Part shown: one piece after another, positions 5,727-11,532 of the stretch
Layout of the letters: each line of letters opens with the position of its first letter
Numbering within the stretch: the first letter of the stretch is position 1
Assembly (NCBI GenBank): GCA_050945275.1
Contig: JBMNSQ010000049.1
Span: forward strand, 1-11,532
Source of the DNA: JAAYWY01 sp050945275
Lineage (GTDB): Bacteria; Bacillota; DTU030; DUMP01
Length of the DNA stretch: 11,532 nucleotides
Direction of reading: 5' to 3'
Notes under the pieces: generated by a model
What the model was told of the DNA's origin: nothing
The model's database searches: none
What the model saw: only the letters and a program-made list of their open reading frames with translations
Made by a program: the position numbers and the translations under genes

Positions 5727-7667
5727 ATGACAAGAGCAGGAGAACAAATTGAGGTTATAGAAGAAGGTAGCGCGAGGAGAGATTTGACGGGTTTCTGGAA
5801 AAATGCTGTGTATGTAGTGGGTATAGTAATGTCGTTGTTTCATATATACGGCCTTGCTATCAGGCCGATTACTCCTTGGATTTTATACTGTGGACACATA
5901 GGCCTTGGGTTTATTTTGTGTCTTGCATTGTATAATGCTAAGAAAGTGAGCGAGAGAAACACCGTTCCCTTATACGATTTAGTAATTATGGCTTGTACAA
6001 TTTTTGCAGTTGTCTATATGGTATTTGAAATGAATGGGTTAGTATACCGGATTGGCATTAACCCGACAACAATGGATATTATAGTGAGTATTATTGTCAT
6101 AGGTGTGACTTTAGAAGTTACTAGGAGGGTATGTGGTAATATCCTACCGGGTATTGCCATTGCCTTCTTGTTATACGCTCGTTTCGGTAATTACCTTCCC
6201 GGGCTTTTAGGCCATAGAGGGTACTCTTGGGATAAGATATTAAGTTACATGATTGGGCTTGATGCAATTTTTAGCACTCCTATCGGGGCTTCGGCCAGGA
6301 TGGTGTTCCTATTTGTATTATTTGGGTCCTTTTTGAAGATAAGCGGGGCAACTGATTTTTTTATGAATCTGGCGTTAAGTCTAACTGGTTCAGCCCGTGG
6401 TGGGCCAGCTAAGGTTGCGGTTGTTTCTTCTGCTTTGTTTGGAACAGTTTCTGGCAATTCAGTAGCTAATGTCGTATCAACAGGCGCGTTTACTATTCCG
6501 CTAATGAAGTCTATTGGCTATAAGCCTGTTTTTGCTGGAGCTGTAGAAGCCGTAGCGTCTACTGGTGGACAAATCATGCCTCCTATCCTTGGTTCGGCAG
6601 CGTTTATTATGGCTCAATTGATCGGAGTTCCTTATCTAAGGATAGTAACAGCATCTATTATTCCTGCCTTACTTTATTTTTCAACAGTTTTTCTTATGGT
6701 TGACTTAGAAGCTGTGAAGCACAACCTTAAAGGGCTAGACAAAAAAGAACTTCCTGTTTTTAAGAACATAATACGGCAAGAAGGCTTGCTTATTATTCCG
6801 TTGTTAACACTCATTTATGTTTTAAGTATTGCTAAAGCAAGCCCAATTCGTGCAGCAATGTGGGCCATTGGTAGCACTATAGTTGTTACATGGATCACGA
6901 AAGGCAAAAAGGGGATGGAAATAAGAGGTATTTTAGACGCATTAAGCGAAGGTGCTATTAATTCAATTAGTGTAATTGCTGCATGTGGAACGGCGGGTAT
7001 AGTCATAGGGGTAATGAATCTAACTGGAACAGGTCTTAAGTTTGCCAGCGCAGTTATTTCGTTGTCAATGGGTATATTGCCTATCGCATTGCTGCTGACA
7101 ATGCTTGCCAGTTTGATTCTGGGAATGGGGTTACCTACAACTGCATCTTACTTAATTTGTGCAGCCGTAGCAGCACCAGCATTAGTTAAGATGGGTGTAA
7201 CCCCTTTGGCTGCCCACATGTTTGTGTTCTATTTTGCCTGTCTATCGGCAATTACACCACCTGTAGCTCTAGCAGCGTATGCGGGAGCAGGTATTGCTAA
7301 AGCAAAACCCATGGAAGTTGGATTTGCAGCCTGTAAGATTGGGATCTCTGCTTTTCTAGTTCCCTTTATATTTGTCTACGAAAACTCACTGCTGTGGGAA
7401 GGAGCCGTCGGCACAATATTAATCACGATTGTTACTGCCCTTCTTGGAGTTACGATGCTTTCTTTTGGAGTGCAATCTCAAGCGCTTAATCTCAGGCTGG
7501 GGAAAGTTGAGAGTATTGTATTGATCCTGGCATCCCTATTGTTAATTAAGCCAGGGCTTATTACAGACATTATTGGATTCTGTGTCTGTGCAGTGGTCAT
7601 TCTTATTTCATTGCAAAGATCTAAACGTCAAAAGAGGGTTGAACAAGAGAGAACCGTTGTATCTTAG
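5727..7667 (+). CDS. Fused TRAP transporter permease (DctQ-DctM type)
   Basis: This 646-residue integral membrane protein forms the channel of the TRAP transporter and imports the receptor's ligand using an ion gradient, usually Na+. Residues about 25-150 hold the small-subunit (DctQ-like) helices fused to a large DctM-like domain, an arrangement typical of TAXI-associated permeases. Family motifs are GSARGGPAKV (221-230), FGTVSGNSVANVVSTGAFTI (238-257), GGQIMPPILG (280-289), GMGLPTTASY (466-475) and ITPPVALAAY (509-518). The frame is open from ATG 5658, but ATG 5727 is chosen because GGAGGT (5716-5721) lies five bases before it; the extra 23 residues are not conserved in character. The C-terminus is a basic cytoplasmic tail after a last helix at about 596-629. 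It follows its receptor gene as expected and has no terminator before the fumarase genes. Confidence 0.92.
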   Translation: MTRAGEQIEVIEEGSARRDLTGFWKNAVYVVGIVMSLFHIYGLAIRPITPWILYCGHIGLGFILCLALYNAKKVSERNTVPLYDLVIMACTIFAVVYMVFEMNGLVYRIGINPTTMDIIVSIIVIGVTLEVTRRVCGNILPGIAIAFLLYARFGNYLPGLLGHRGYSWDKILSYMIGLDAIFSTPIGASARMVFLFVLFGSFLKISGATDFFMNLALSLTGSARGGPAKVAVVSSALFGTVSGNSVANVVSTGAFTIPLMKSIGYKPVFAGAVEAVASTGGQIMPPILGSAAFIMAQLIGVPYLRIVTASIIPALLYFSTVFLMVDLEAVKHNLKGLDKKELPVFKNIIRQEGLLIIPLLTLIYVLSIAKASPIRAAMWAIGSTIVVTWITKGKKGMEIRGILDALSEGAINSISVIAACGTAGIVIGVMNLTGTGLKFASAVISLSMGILPIALLLTMLASLILGMGLPTTASYLICAAVAAPALVKMGVTPLAAHMFVFYFACLSAITPPVALAAYAGAGIAKAKPMEVGFAACKIGISAFLVPFIFVYENSLLWEGAVGTILITIVTALLGVTMLSFGVQSQALNLRLGKVESIVLILASLLLIKPGLITDIIGFCVCAVVILISLQRSKRQKRVEQERTVVS

Positions 7668-7740
7668 TTAGAAAGTATCGAAGAAACTTTTATGAAAAAA
7701 GCAATGGGACAACTGCTGTGCTGGTAAGAGGTGAGTAGAC

Positions 7741-8583
7741 ATGCGTAAGATCCAGGCAATAGAAATTATCAAGACAGTTTCCGATCTGTTTATTTCGGCT
7801 AACTATGTTATAGGTTCAGATGTTCTTGATGCCTTGCGGCAACATAGAAAGACCGAGCCATCGCCGCTGGGGCAGATGGCGCTGGACCAAATAATAGAAA
7901 ATAATTGTTTGGCAGCGGCCGAGAAAATGCCCATCTGTCAGGATACGGGGATGGCAGTGGTGTTTGTAGAGTATGGGCAAGAGGTTTATGTGGTAGGCGA
8001 TTTTGAAGCAGCCATCCAAGAAGGAGTCCGCCAGGCGTACAGCGAAGGATACTTACGTAAATCAGTGGTGACTGATCCGCTGTTTGCTCGCCTAAATACC
8101 GGGGATAACACGCCAGCGGTTATTCATACGCGAATCGTGCCAGGAGACAATATACGGTTTACAGTAGCTCCCAAAGGCTTTGGGAGCGAGAATATGAGTG
8201 CTGTAAAGATGTTAACCCCAGCGGCAGGAGTAGCCGGGGTTAAACAGTTTGTCCTTGAGACCGTGCGCCAAGCCGGGCCTAACCCTTGTCCTCCTATTGT
8301 TGTAGGTATCGGTATAGGTGGCACTATGGACAAAGCAGCCGAACTGGCCAAGTGGGCCACGCTAAGGCCTATTGGTGTCCATAATGCAGACCGGCAGTAT
8401 GCAGAATTGGAGCGGGAGCTCCTGGCTGAAATTAACAAGACAGGGATTGGGCCAGCCGGGCTCGGTGGTGCTACCACGGCTTTGGTAGTGAATATAGAAT
8501 GGTATCCCACCCACATTGCCGGTCTGCCAGTGGCCGTAAATATAGTGTGTCATGCTTGCCGGCGGGGCGAAGCAGTTATCTAG
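7741..8583 (+). CDS. Class I fumarate hydratase, alpha subunit (iron-sulfur)
   Basis: This 280-residue alpha subunit is the [4Fe-4S]-carrying part of the two-subunit class I hydro-lyases that interconvert fumarate and L-malate in the cytoplasm. Three cysteines fit cluster ligation: Cys66 in PICQDTG (64-70), Cys183 in NPCPP (181-185) and Cys270 in CHACRR (270-275). KGFGSENMS (145-153) and GIGGTMDKAA (191-200) are further family motifs. Length matches stand-alone alpha subunits. AAGAGGTGA (7726-7734) six bases upstream supports the start. The closest alternative is L(+)-tartrate dehydratase, which has the same subunit plan; the beta-subunit motif favours fumarase. It follows the permease by 73 bp with no terminator between, so co-transcription is likely. 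From here onward base composition is visibly richer in G+C than in the preceding genes. The cluster type is oxygen-sensitive, in keeping with an anaerobe. Confidence 0.92.
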   Translation: MRKIQAIEIIKTVSDLFISANYVIGSDVLDALRQHRKTEPSPLGQMALDQIIENNCLAAAEKMPICQDTGMAVVFVEYGQEVYVVGDFEAAIQEGVRQAYSEGYLRKSVVTDPLFARLNTGDNTPAVIHTRIVPGDNIRFTVAPKGFGSENMSAVKMLTPAAGVAGVKQFVLETVRQAGPNPCPPIVVGIGIGGTMDKAAELAKWATLRPIGVHNADRQYAELERELLAEINKTGIGPAGLGGATTALVVNIEWYPTHIAGLPVAVNIVCHACRRGEAVI

Positions 8584-8600
8584 CGAATAAGGTGATGCAA

Positions 8601-9155
8601 ATGGATCGACACGAACTCAAGCCACCAGTTACCACCGAAGAGGTGCAGCGCTTTAAGGCCGGGGATGTAGTTGCCATAACAGGAACTATCTACACCGCGC
8701 GCGATGCCGCTCACAAAAGGCTGCTCAAAGCGTTAAAAGCAAGCAAAACGCTACCTCTGGAGCTCCAAGGACAAGTAATCTATTACGTTGGCCCCACCCC
8801 CGCCAAACCGGGACATGTTTCGGGCTCAGCCGGACCTACCACCAGTGGGAGAATGGATCCGTATACACCGGCACTGCTAAAGCAGGGACTAAAAGCGATG
8901 ATCGGCAAAGGGCGACGTTCGCCAGAGGTTATTGCTGCCATGAAGGAATCTGGGGCTGTCTATCTCGGGATCGTTGGCGGAACAGCAGCGCTGGTGGCCA
9001 AGGCGATTAAGAAGGTAGATGTAGTGGCTTACCCTGACCTGGGTCCAGAAGCCATTCATTGTTTTCAGGTTGAGGATTTAGCTACCATTGTTCTTATTGA
9101 TAGCAGAGGGCGCGATTTGTACGAGATTGAACCAGCCAAGTATTTGTCATCCTGA
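8601..9155 (+). CDS. Class I fumarate hydratase, beta subunit
   Basis: This 184-residue beta subunit completes the fumarase with the preceding alpha subunit. Motifs in order are TARDAAHKR (32-40), YYVGPTPAKPG (61-71), GPTTSGRMDPYTP (78-90), IGKGRRS (101-107) and GIVGGTAALVAK (123-134); these belong to the swivelling domain that supplies active-site residues. The GRMD form of the TTS motif is what I associate with fumarases rather than tartrate dehydratases. ATG 8601 is preferred over the in-frame ATG 8595 and upstream frame because AAGGTGA (8589-8595) lies five bases ahead; the gap from the alpha-subunit stop is 17 bp. The last codons (Y-L-S-S-stop) lie inside the left inverted terminus of the repeat element at 9144-9334, so the element's insertion seems to have provided the present stop codon and perhaps trimmed or replaced the original tail. 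Confidence 0.92.
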   Translation: MDRHELKPPVTTEEVQRFKAGDVVAITGTIYTARDAAHKRLLKALKASKTLPLELQGQVIYYVGPTPAKPGHVSGSAGPTTSGRMDPYTPALLKQGLKAMIGKGRRSPEVIAAMKESGAVYLGIVGGTAALVAKAIKKVDVVAYPDLGPEAIHCFQVEDLATIVLIDSRGRDLYEIEPAKYLSS

Positions 9156-9334
9156 GCTAGCGAATGGACGCCGTGCCCAGAATTACCATGCGCGGTGACT
9201 GCACTACGCGATAAATGAACGCATTTTCGGTCTTCTGAAGGAGCACAGCTTCGCTCCCTCCGCTTCGCTCTGGACAGGCTGGACAGGCTGGACAGGCTGG
9301 ACAGGCTGGACAGGCAGGTCGGGCAGGATGACAA
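9144..9334. mobile_element. 191-bp inverted-repeat element (MITE/REP-like, non-coding)
   Basis: TTGTCATCCTG (9144-9154) and CAGGATGACAA (9324-9334) are perfect 11-bp inverted ends. The interior has no credible gene. It contains CTTCGCTC-type short repeats (about 9249-9270), a GGAGC...GCTCC mini-hairpin and five tandem 9-bp units. The TCATCCTGAGC end resembles the TCATTCTGAGCGAAGCGAAG motif of small dispersed repeats in many bacterial genomes (recalled). There is no transposase inside, so movement would need enzymes in trans. The left end overlaps the fumarase beta stop codon. Transcribed as RNA, the ends would form a long hairpin between fumarase and malic-enzyme messages. I could not confirm target-site duplications. 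Confidence 0.6.
9271..9315. repeat. Five perfect tandem copies of TGGACAGGC
   Basis: Units at 9271-9279, 9280-9288, 9289-9297, 9298-9306 and 9307-9315 are identical, and a sixth degenerate unit (AGGTCGGGC) follows at 9316-9324. Minus-strand frames through it translate to repeated Cys-Pro-Ala and are artefacts. Perfect identity suggests recent slippage, so copy number may vary between strains. Confidence 0.9.
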
Positions 9335-9384
9335 CGAAGCGAAACAGGATTAAGCCATAACTCGGTTGCAGGAGGGGACGCAAA

Positions 9385-10731
9385 TTGACTAAGGATAGTA
9401 AACTGGCCCAAACCGATAAAGCATCCCAGGAAGCGATTAAGCTCCATTCTTATTATCGCGGCAAGATTCAAACAGTGCCTCGCTGCGCAGTTAGAAGTAT
9501 CGATGATTTTGCTATCTGGTACACCCCCGGCGTGGCTGTACCCTGCCGAGCCATAGAGAAAAACAAAGACTTGGCTTACGATTATACCTTAAAGGGAAAT
9601 ACCATCGCCGTAGTGTCCGACGGTACGCGGGTGTTAGGACTTGGCAACATTGGCCCGGAAGCGGGGCTTCCGGTAATGGAGGGTAAAGCTCTCTTATTTA
9701 AATACCTCGGCGGAGTGGACTGCGTACCCATTTGCTTGGATACTACTGATCCTGATGAGTTTATTAAAGCCGTAAAGTACTTGCAACCATCCTTCGGCGG
9801 CATTAACCTTGAAGATATCGAACAACCAAAGTGTTTTTATATCTTGGAGCGGCTGCGTCAAGAAATGTCTATTCCCGTGTGGCACGACGACCAGCAAGGG
9901 ACAGCGGCAGTTACCGTAGCCGGGATGATCAATGCTGCTAAGGTAGTAGGGAAAGAGTTTAGCGGGCTCAAGATTGTGCTTATTGGGGCTGGCGCCGCCA
10001 ATACTTGTGTGGCCCAAATGCTAATTAAAGCTGGTGCGAAGCCAGGGAATTTGATCATGGTGGATTCCAAGGGCACTCTCCATAAAGACAGGACCGATAT
10101 TGAGGCGAAAAAAGAAGAGTTTAAGCAGAAATGGGAGATCTGCCTTACTACCAATGCCCGACAAGTAACGGGTGGGGCAGCGGAGGCCTTGCAGGGTGCT
10201 GATGCTGTGGTAGCCCTATCTAAGCCGGGTCCAGGGACAGTTTCGCCTGATTGGATTAAGAACATGGCCCCCGATGCCATTGTTTTTGCTTGTGCCAATC
10301 CCACGCCGGAGATTTGGCCCTGGGAGGCCAAACAGGCTGGAGCTAGAATCGTAGCCACCGGGCGGTCTGATTTCCCTAACCAAGTAAACAATTCTCTGAT
10401 CTTCCCCGGGCTGTTTAGAGGGGTATTGGATGTACGGGCCCAAACAATAACAGACGAAATGTGCATTGCTGCAGCTAGAGCCTTAGCCGGTTATGAAGAA
10501 GCCAAAGGAACGCTAAGTGAAGACAACATTTTGCCAAGTATGGATGAACTAGAGGTCTTTGCCGCCGTGGCAGCTGCCGTTGGTACCAAGGCCATGGAGC
10601 AAGGTGTGGCCAGAATAAATAGGACCCACGATGAAATATTTGCCCATGCCAAGACCTTGATTGAAGAGGTTCGTACCCTAACGGACTTAATGATGAAGCA
10701 ACGCCTGATTCCACCTGCCCTTATGGAATAG
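9385..10731 (+). CDS. Malic enzyme (malate dehydrogenase, oxaloacetate-decarboxylating)
   Basis: This 448-residue cytoplasmic enzyme oxidatively decarboxylates L-malate to pyruvate and CO2, producing NADH or NADPH. Visible elements are WYTPGV with catalytic Tyr46 (45-50), PVMEGKALLFK with Lys101 (96-106), NLEDIE (141-146) and HDDQQGT (167-173) for the divalent metal, the Rossmann motif GAGAAN (201-206), and ANPTPEI plus ATGRSDFPNQVNN-type segments near the C-terminal side. Length fits the short bacterial form without a phosphotransacetylase domain. The start is TTG, supported by GGAGGGG seven bases upstream (9371-9377); no ATG fits the conserved N-terminus better. Together with fumarase it converts fumarate to pyruvate. 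The gene is separated from fumarase by the repeat element but keeps the same strand and composition. Cofactor preference cannot be read from sequence with confidence. Confidence 0.93.
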   Translation: MTKDSKLAQTDKASQEAIKLHSYYRGKIQTVPRCAVRSIDDFAIWYTPGVAVPCRAIEKNKDLAYDYTLKGNTIAVVSDGTRVLGLGNIGPEAGLPVMEGKALLFKYLGGVDCVPICLDTTDPDEFIKAVKYLQPSFGGINLEDIEQPKCFYILERLRQEMSIPVWHDDQQGTAAVTVAGMINAAKVVGKEFSGLKIVLIGAGAANTCVAQMLIKAGAKPGNLIMVDSKGTLHKDRTDIEAKKEEFKQKWEICLTTNARQVTGGAAEALQGADAVVALSKPGPGTVSPDWIKNMAPDAIVFACANPTPEIWPWEAKQAGARIVATGRSDFPNQVNNSLIFPGLFRGVLDVRAQTITDEMCIAAARALAGYEEAKGTLSEDNILPSMDELEVFAAVAAAVGTKAMEQGVARINRTHDEIFAHAKTLIEEVRTLTDLMMKQRLIPPALME

Positions 10732-10741
10732 ATACAAGTAA

Positions 10742-10776
10742 AGATCAGCCGTGGGGATTGTCCCCACGGCTGATCT
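10742..10776 (+). terminator. Very strong hairpin at the end of the operon
   Basis: AGATCAGCCGTGGGGA (10742-10757) and TCCCCACGGCTGATCT (10761-10776) form a perfect 16-bp stem with a TTG loop, 10 bp after the malic-enzyme stop. No T-run follows on either strand, so it is not a textbook intrinsic terminator. It may protect the mRNA 3' end or stop transcription together with the next hairpin. Confidence 0.65.
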
Positions 10777-10790
10777 GTTGCCGGAAAACA

Positions 10791-10805
10791 AGGGCTGAAA
10801 GCCCT
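10791..10805 (-). terminator. Terminator for the toxin-antitoxin transcript
   Basis: On the minus strand AGGGCT, TTC, AGCCCT forms a six-pair stem with a three-base loop and is followed by TGTTTTCC. It lies 10 bp after the RelE stop and should end that transcript. The region between the convergent units thus holds one hairpin for each direction. Confidence 0.55.
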
Positions 10806-10815
10806 CTTTCGAGAG

Positions 10816-11106
10816 CTATTTGATATAACGCTTTAGCTGTTCATAAAAATTCTCACGGGTCCCGGCAAGAAGAACTACAACCCTTTTCCCATTAACTTCA
10901 CTAATGGTATAAGCAATTTCATAATTAACACCTTTGTATATTACATCAAAACCATAGATACCAGCTAAGTCACCACGTTTTGGCTGACCGATATAAGGAT
11001 TTTTCCTTAATTTTATAAGGGCTGTTTTATAAGCTTCTCTTAAGGGCTTTTCCTTTATTTTTTTAAAGAAGCGTTCAGCCTGGGGACTGAATAATATTTC
11101 ATACAT
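10816..11106 (-). CDS. RelE/ParE-superfamily toxin
   Basis: This 96-residue basic protein has the small RelE fold pattern: MYEILFSPQAERFFKKI as first strand and helix (1-17), a second helix to about residue 35 (KTALIKLRKNP), then a beta-sheet core with DLAGIYGFDVIYKGVNYEIA (46-65) and KRVVVLLAGTRENFYEQLKR (74-93). RelE toxins mostly cleave mRNA on the ribosome; ParE relatives poison gyrase instead, and I cannot exclude that from sequence. The TREN-FY segment near the C-terminus carries the likely functional arginine. Its ATG lies 2 bp after the antitoxin stop, with GGAGGAC inside the antitoxin's last codons as ribosome site, so the two genes are translationally coupled. Both appear intact, so the system should be functional. 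Confidence 0.8.
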   Translation of the reverse strand: MYEILFSPQAERFFKKIKEKPLREAYKTALIKLRKNPYIGQPKRGDLAGIYGFDVIYKGVNYEIAYTISEVNGKRVVVLLAGTRENFYEQLKRYIK

Positions 11107-11108
11107 AA

Positions 11109-11447
11109 TCAGTCCTCCGGGTCAAAGATATCATCGAAATTGGCTGCGGATTTTTCGCCGGCTGCAATAGCATCCGCTTCTTCAAGCATACTGGTAACAG
11201 CTTTTTTAATATTTTTACTTTGCATTTCAAACTGCTTTACTAATTCGTCGCCGGAGTACCCTTGGGAAACGAGGTCTTTTAGAATCTCAACAGAAAATTC
11301 ATTAGGTTCCCTATGAAGAGGCTGAATAACGATTTTACCATCTTCCAGCAAACACTCTACCTCGCTACCAAGCCCGAGGTGTTTATAGAATTGCAAAGGT
11401 ATCGTAATTTGTCGCTTCTTTGAAACGCTGATTATCTTACGATCCAT
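11109..11447 (-). CDS. AbrB/MazE-fold antitoxin of the RelE-type toxin
   Basis: This 112-residue protein has an N-terminal SpoVT/AbrB DNA-binding domain (about 1-45: ISVSKKRQITIPLQFYKHLG, then LEDGKIVIQPL). The rest is an acidic, helical C-terminal region (about 52-112) ending NFDDIFDPED that would bind and neutralise the toxin. Most RelE toxins pair with ribbon-helix-helix or Phd-type antitoxins, so this AbrB-type pairing is less usual, though the gene order (antitoxin first, 2-bp gap) is normal. A GTG five codons upstream (11462) is also in frame; ATG 11447 is preferred because GGAG (11456-11459) lies nine bases ahead and the domain begins at once. It most likely represses its own promoter through the palindrome at 11495-11506. 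Confidence 0.8.
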   Translation of the reverse strand: MDRKIISVSKKRQITIPLQFYKHLGLGSEVECLLEDGKIVIQPLHREPNEFSVEILKDLVSQGYSGDELVKQFEMQSKNIKKAVTSMLEEADAIAAGEKSAANFDDIFDPED

Positions 11448-11490
11448 AATATCACGCTCCACAATATTTACAGACGTAGTTCAAACCTTC

Positions 11491-11506
11491 TTTATAGCAT
11501 ATGCTA
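11491..11506 (-). promoter_or_regulatory. Extended -10 promoter overlapped by a 12-bp palindromic operator
   Basis: On the minus strand TGCTATAAA (11491-11499) is an extended -10 element (TGn plus TATAAA). A -35 is poor (TTACTT about 18 bases upstream), as is common with extended -10 promoters. TAGCATATGCTA (11495-11506) is a perfect palindrome overlapping the -10, about 48 bases before the antitoxin start: a natural place for autorepression by the AbrB-type antitoxin. Confidence 0.5.
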
Positions 11507-11532
11507 AAATCTATAAGTAAAATACATATTTC

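Noticed and set aside
7692..7727. 11-codon ORF MKKAMGQLLCW before fumarase alpha, a possible leader peptide
   Set aside because: No clear ribosome site and no attenuator hairpins around it; an 11-codon frame by chance is unremarkable.
7741..9155. Reading the hydro-lyase pair as L(+)-tartrate dehydratase
   Set aside because: Subunit plan is shared, but the beta-subunit GPTTSGRMD motif and the adjoining malic enzyme fit fumarase better. Not fully excluded.
9157..9471. Minus-strand ORF with repeated Cys-Pro-Ala over the repeat element and malic-enzyme start
   Set aside because: It is produced by the 9-bp tandem repeat, which keeps all frames open, and it overlaps a solid gene in antisense.
9858..10466. 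202-codon minus-strand ORF inside malic enzyme
   Set aside because: Antisense shadow of a conserved gene; no ribosome site and no recognisable domain.
1..11532. CRISPR array, tRNA or rRNA genes
   Set aside because: No regularly spaced repeat-spacer pattern, tRNA cloverleaf or rRNA-like conserved stretch was seen; the only tandem array has 9-bp units without spacers.

Overview
The window looks like chromosome from an anaerobic, low-to-moderate GC member of the Firmicutes, probably a Clostridia/Peptococcaceae-type organism. The grounds are strong GGAGG-type ribosome sites, a TTG start, a lipoprotein solute receptor, a two-subunit oxygen-sensitive iron-sulfur fumarase and Firmicutes-type toxin-antitoxin genes. 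I cannot name the species.

Layout. (1) 1-201, minus: 5' end of an NhaC-type Na+/H+ antiporter, cut by the window edge. (2) 202-601: non-coding DNA with decayed repeats. (3) 614-954: a MazE-type antitoxin with no recognisable MazF toxin behind it, closed by a terminator. (4) 1007-1423, minus: an Xre-family helix-turn-helix regulator divergent from the main operon. (5) 1424-1982: a long regulatory region with two plausible forward promoters and a leader that can form two mutually exclusive hairpins. (6) 1983-10731, plus: eight collinear genes. These are an octopine/nopaline-dehydrogenase-like enzyme, an argininosuccinate-lyase-like enzyme, a TAXI-type TRAP receptor lipoprotein, a fused TRAP permease, fumarase alpha, fumarase beta and a malic enzyme, with a 191-bp inverted-repeat element between the last two. 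(That is seven proteins plus the element.) (7) 10742-10805: terminator-like hairpins between convergent units. (8) 10816-11447, minus: a RelE-type toxin with an AbrB-fold antitoxin, whose extended -10 promoter overlaps a 12-bp palindrome.

How the genes may work together (inference). The TRAP-TAXI system would import an organic anion. The lyase belongs to a superfamily that cleaves C-N bonds and releases fumarate. Fumarase would convert fumarate to malate, and malic enzyme would convert malate to pyruvate, CO2 and NAD(P)H. The opine-dehydrogenase homologue would oxidatively split or form a secondary amine linked to the same substrate. Arginine biosynthesis is unlikely: no other arg gene is present, and the argininosuccinate-contacting segment of the lyase is replaced. 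The best reading is a catabolic route for an N-(dicarboxyethyl)-type or opine-like compound that drains into pyruvate. The transport/opine/lyase half is AT-rich and the fumarase/malic-enzyme half is clearly GC-richer, so the operon looks assembled from two parts.
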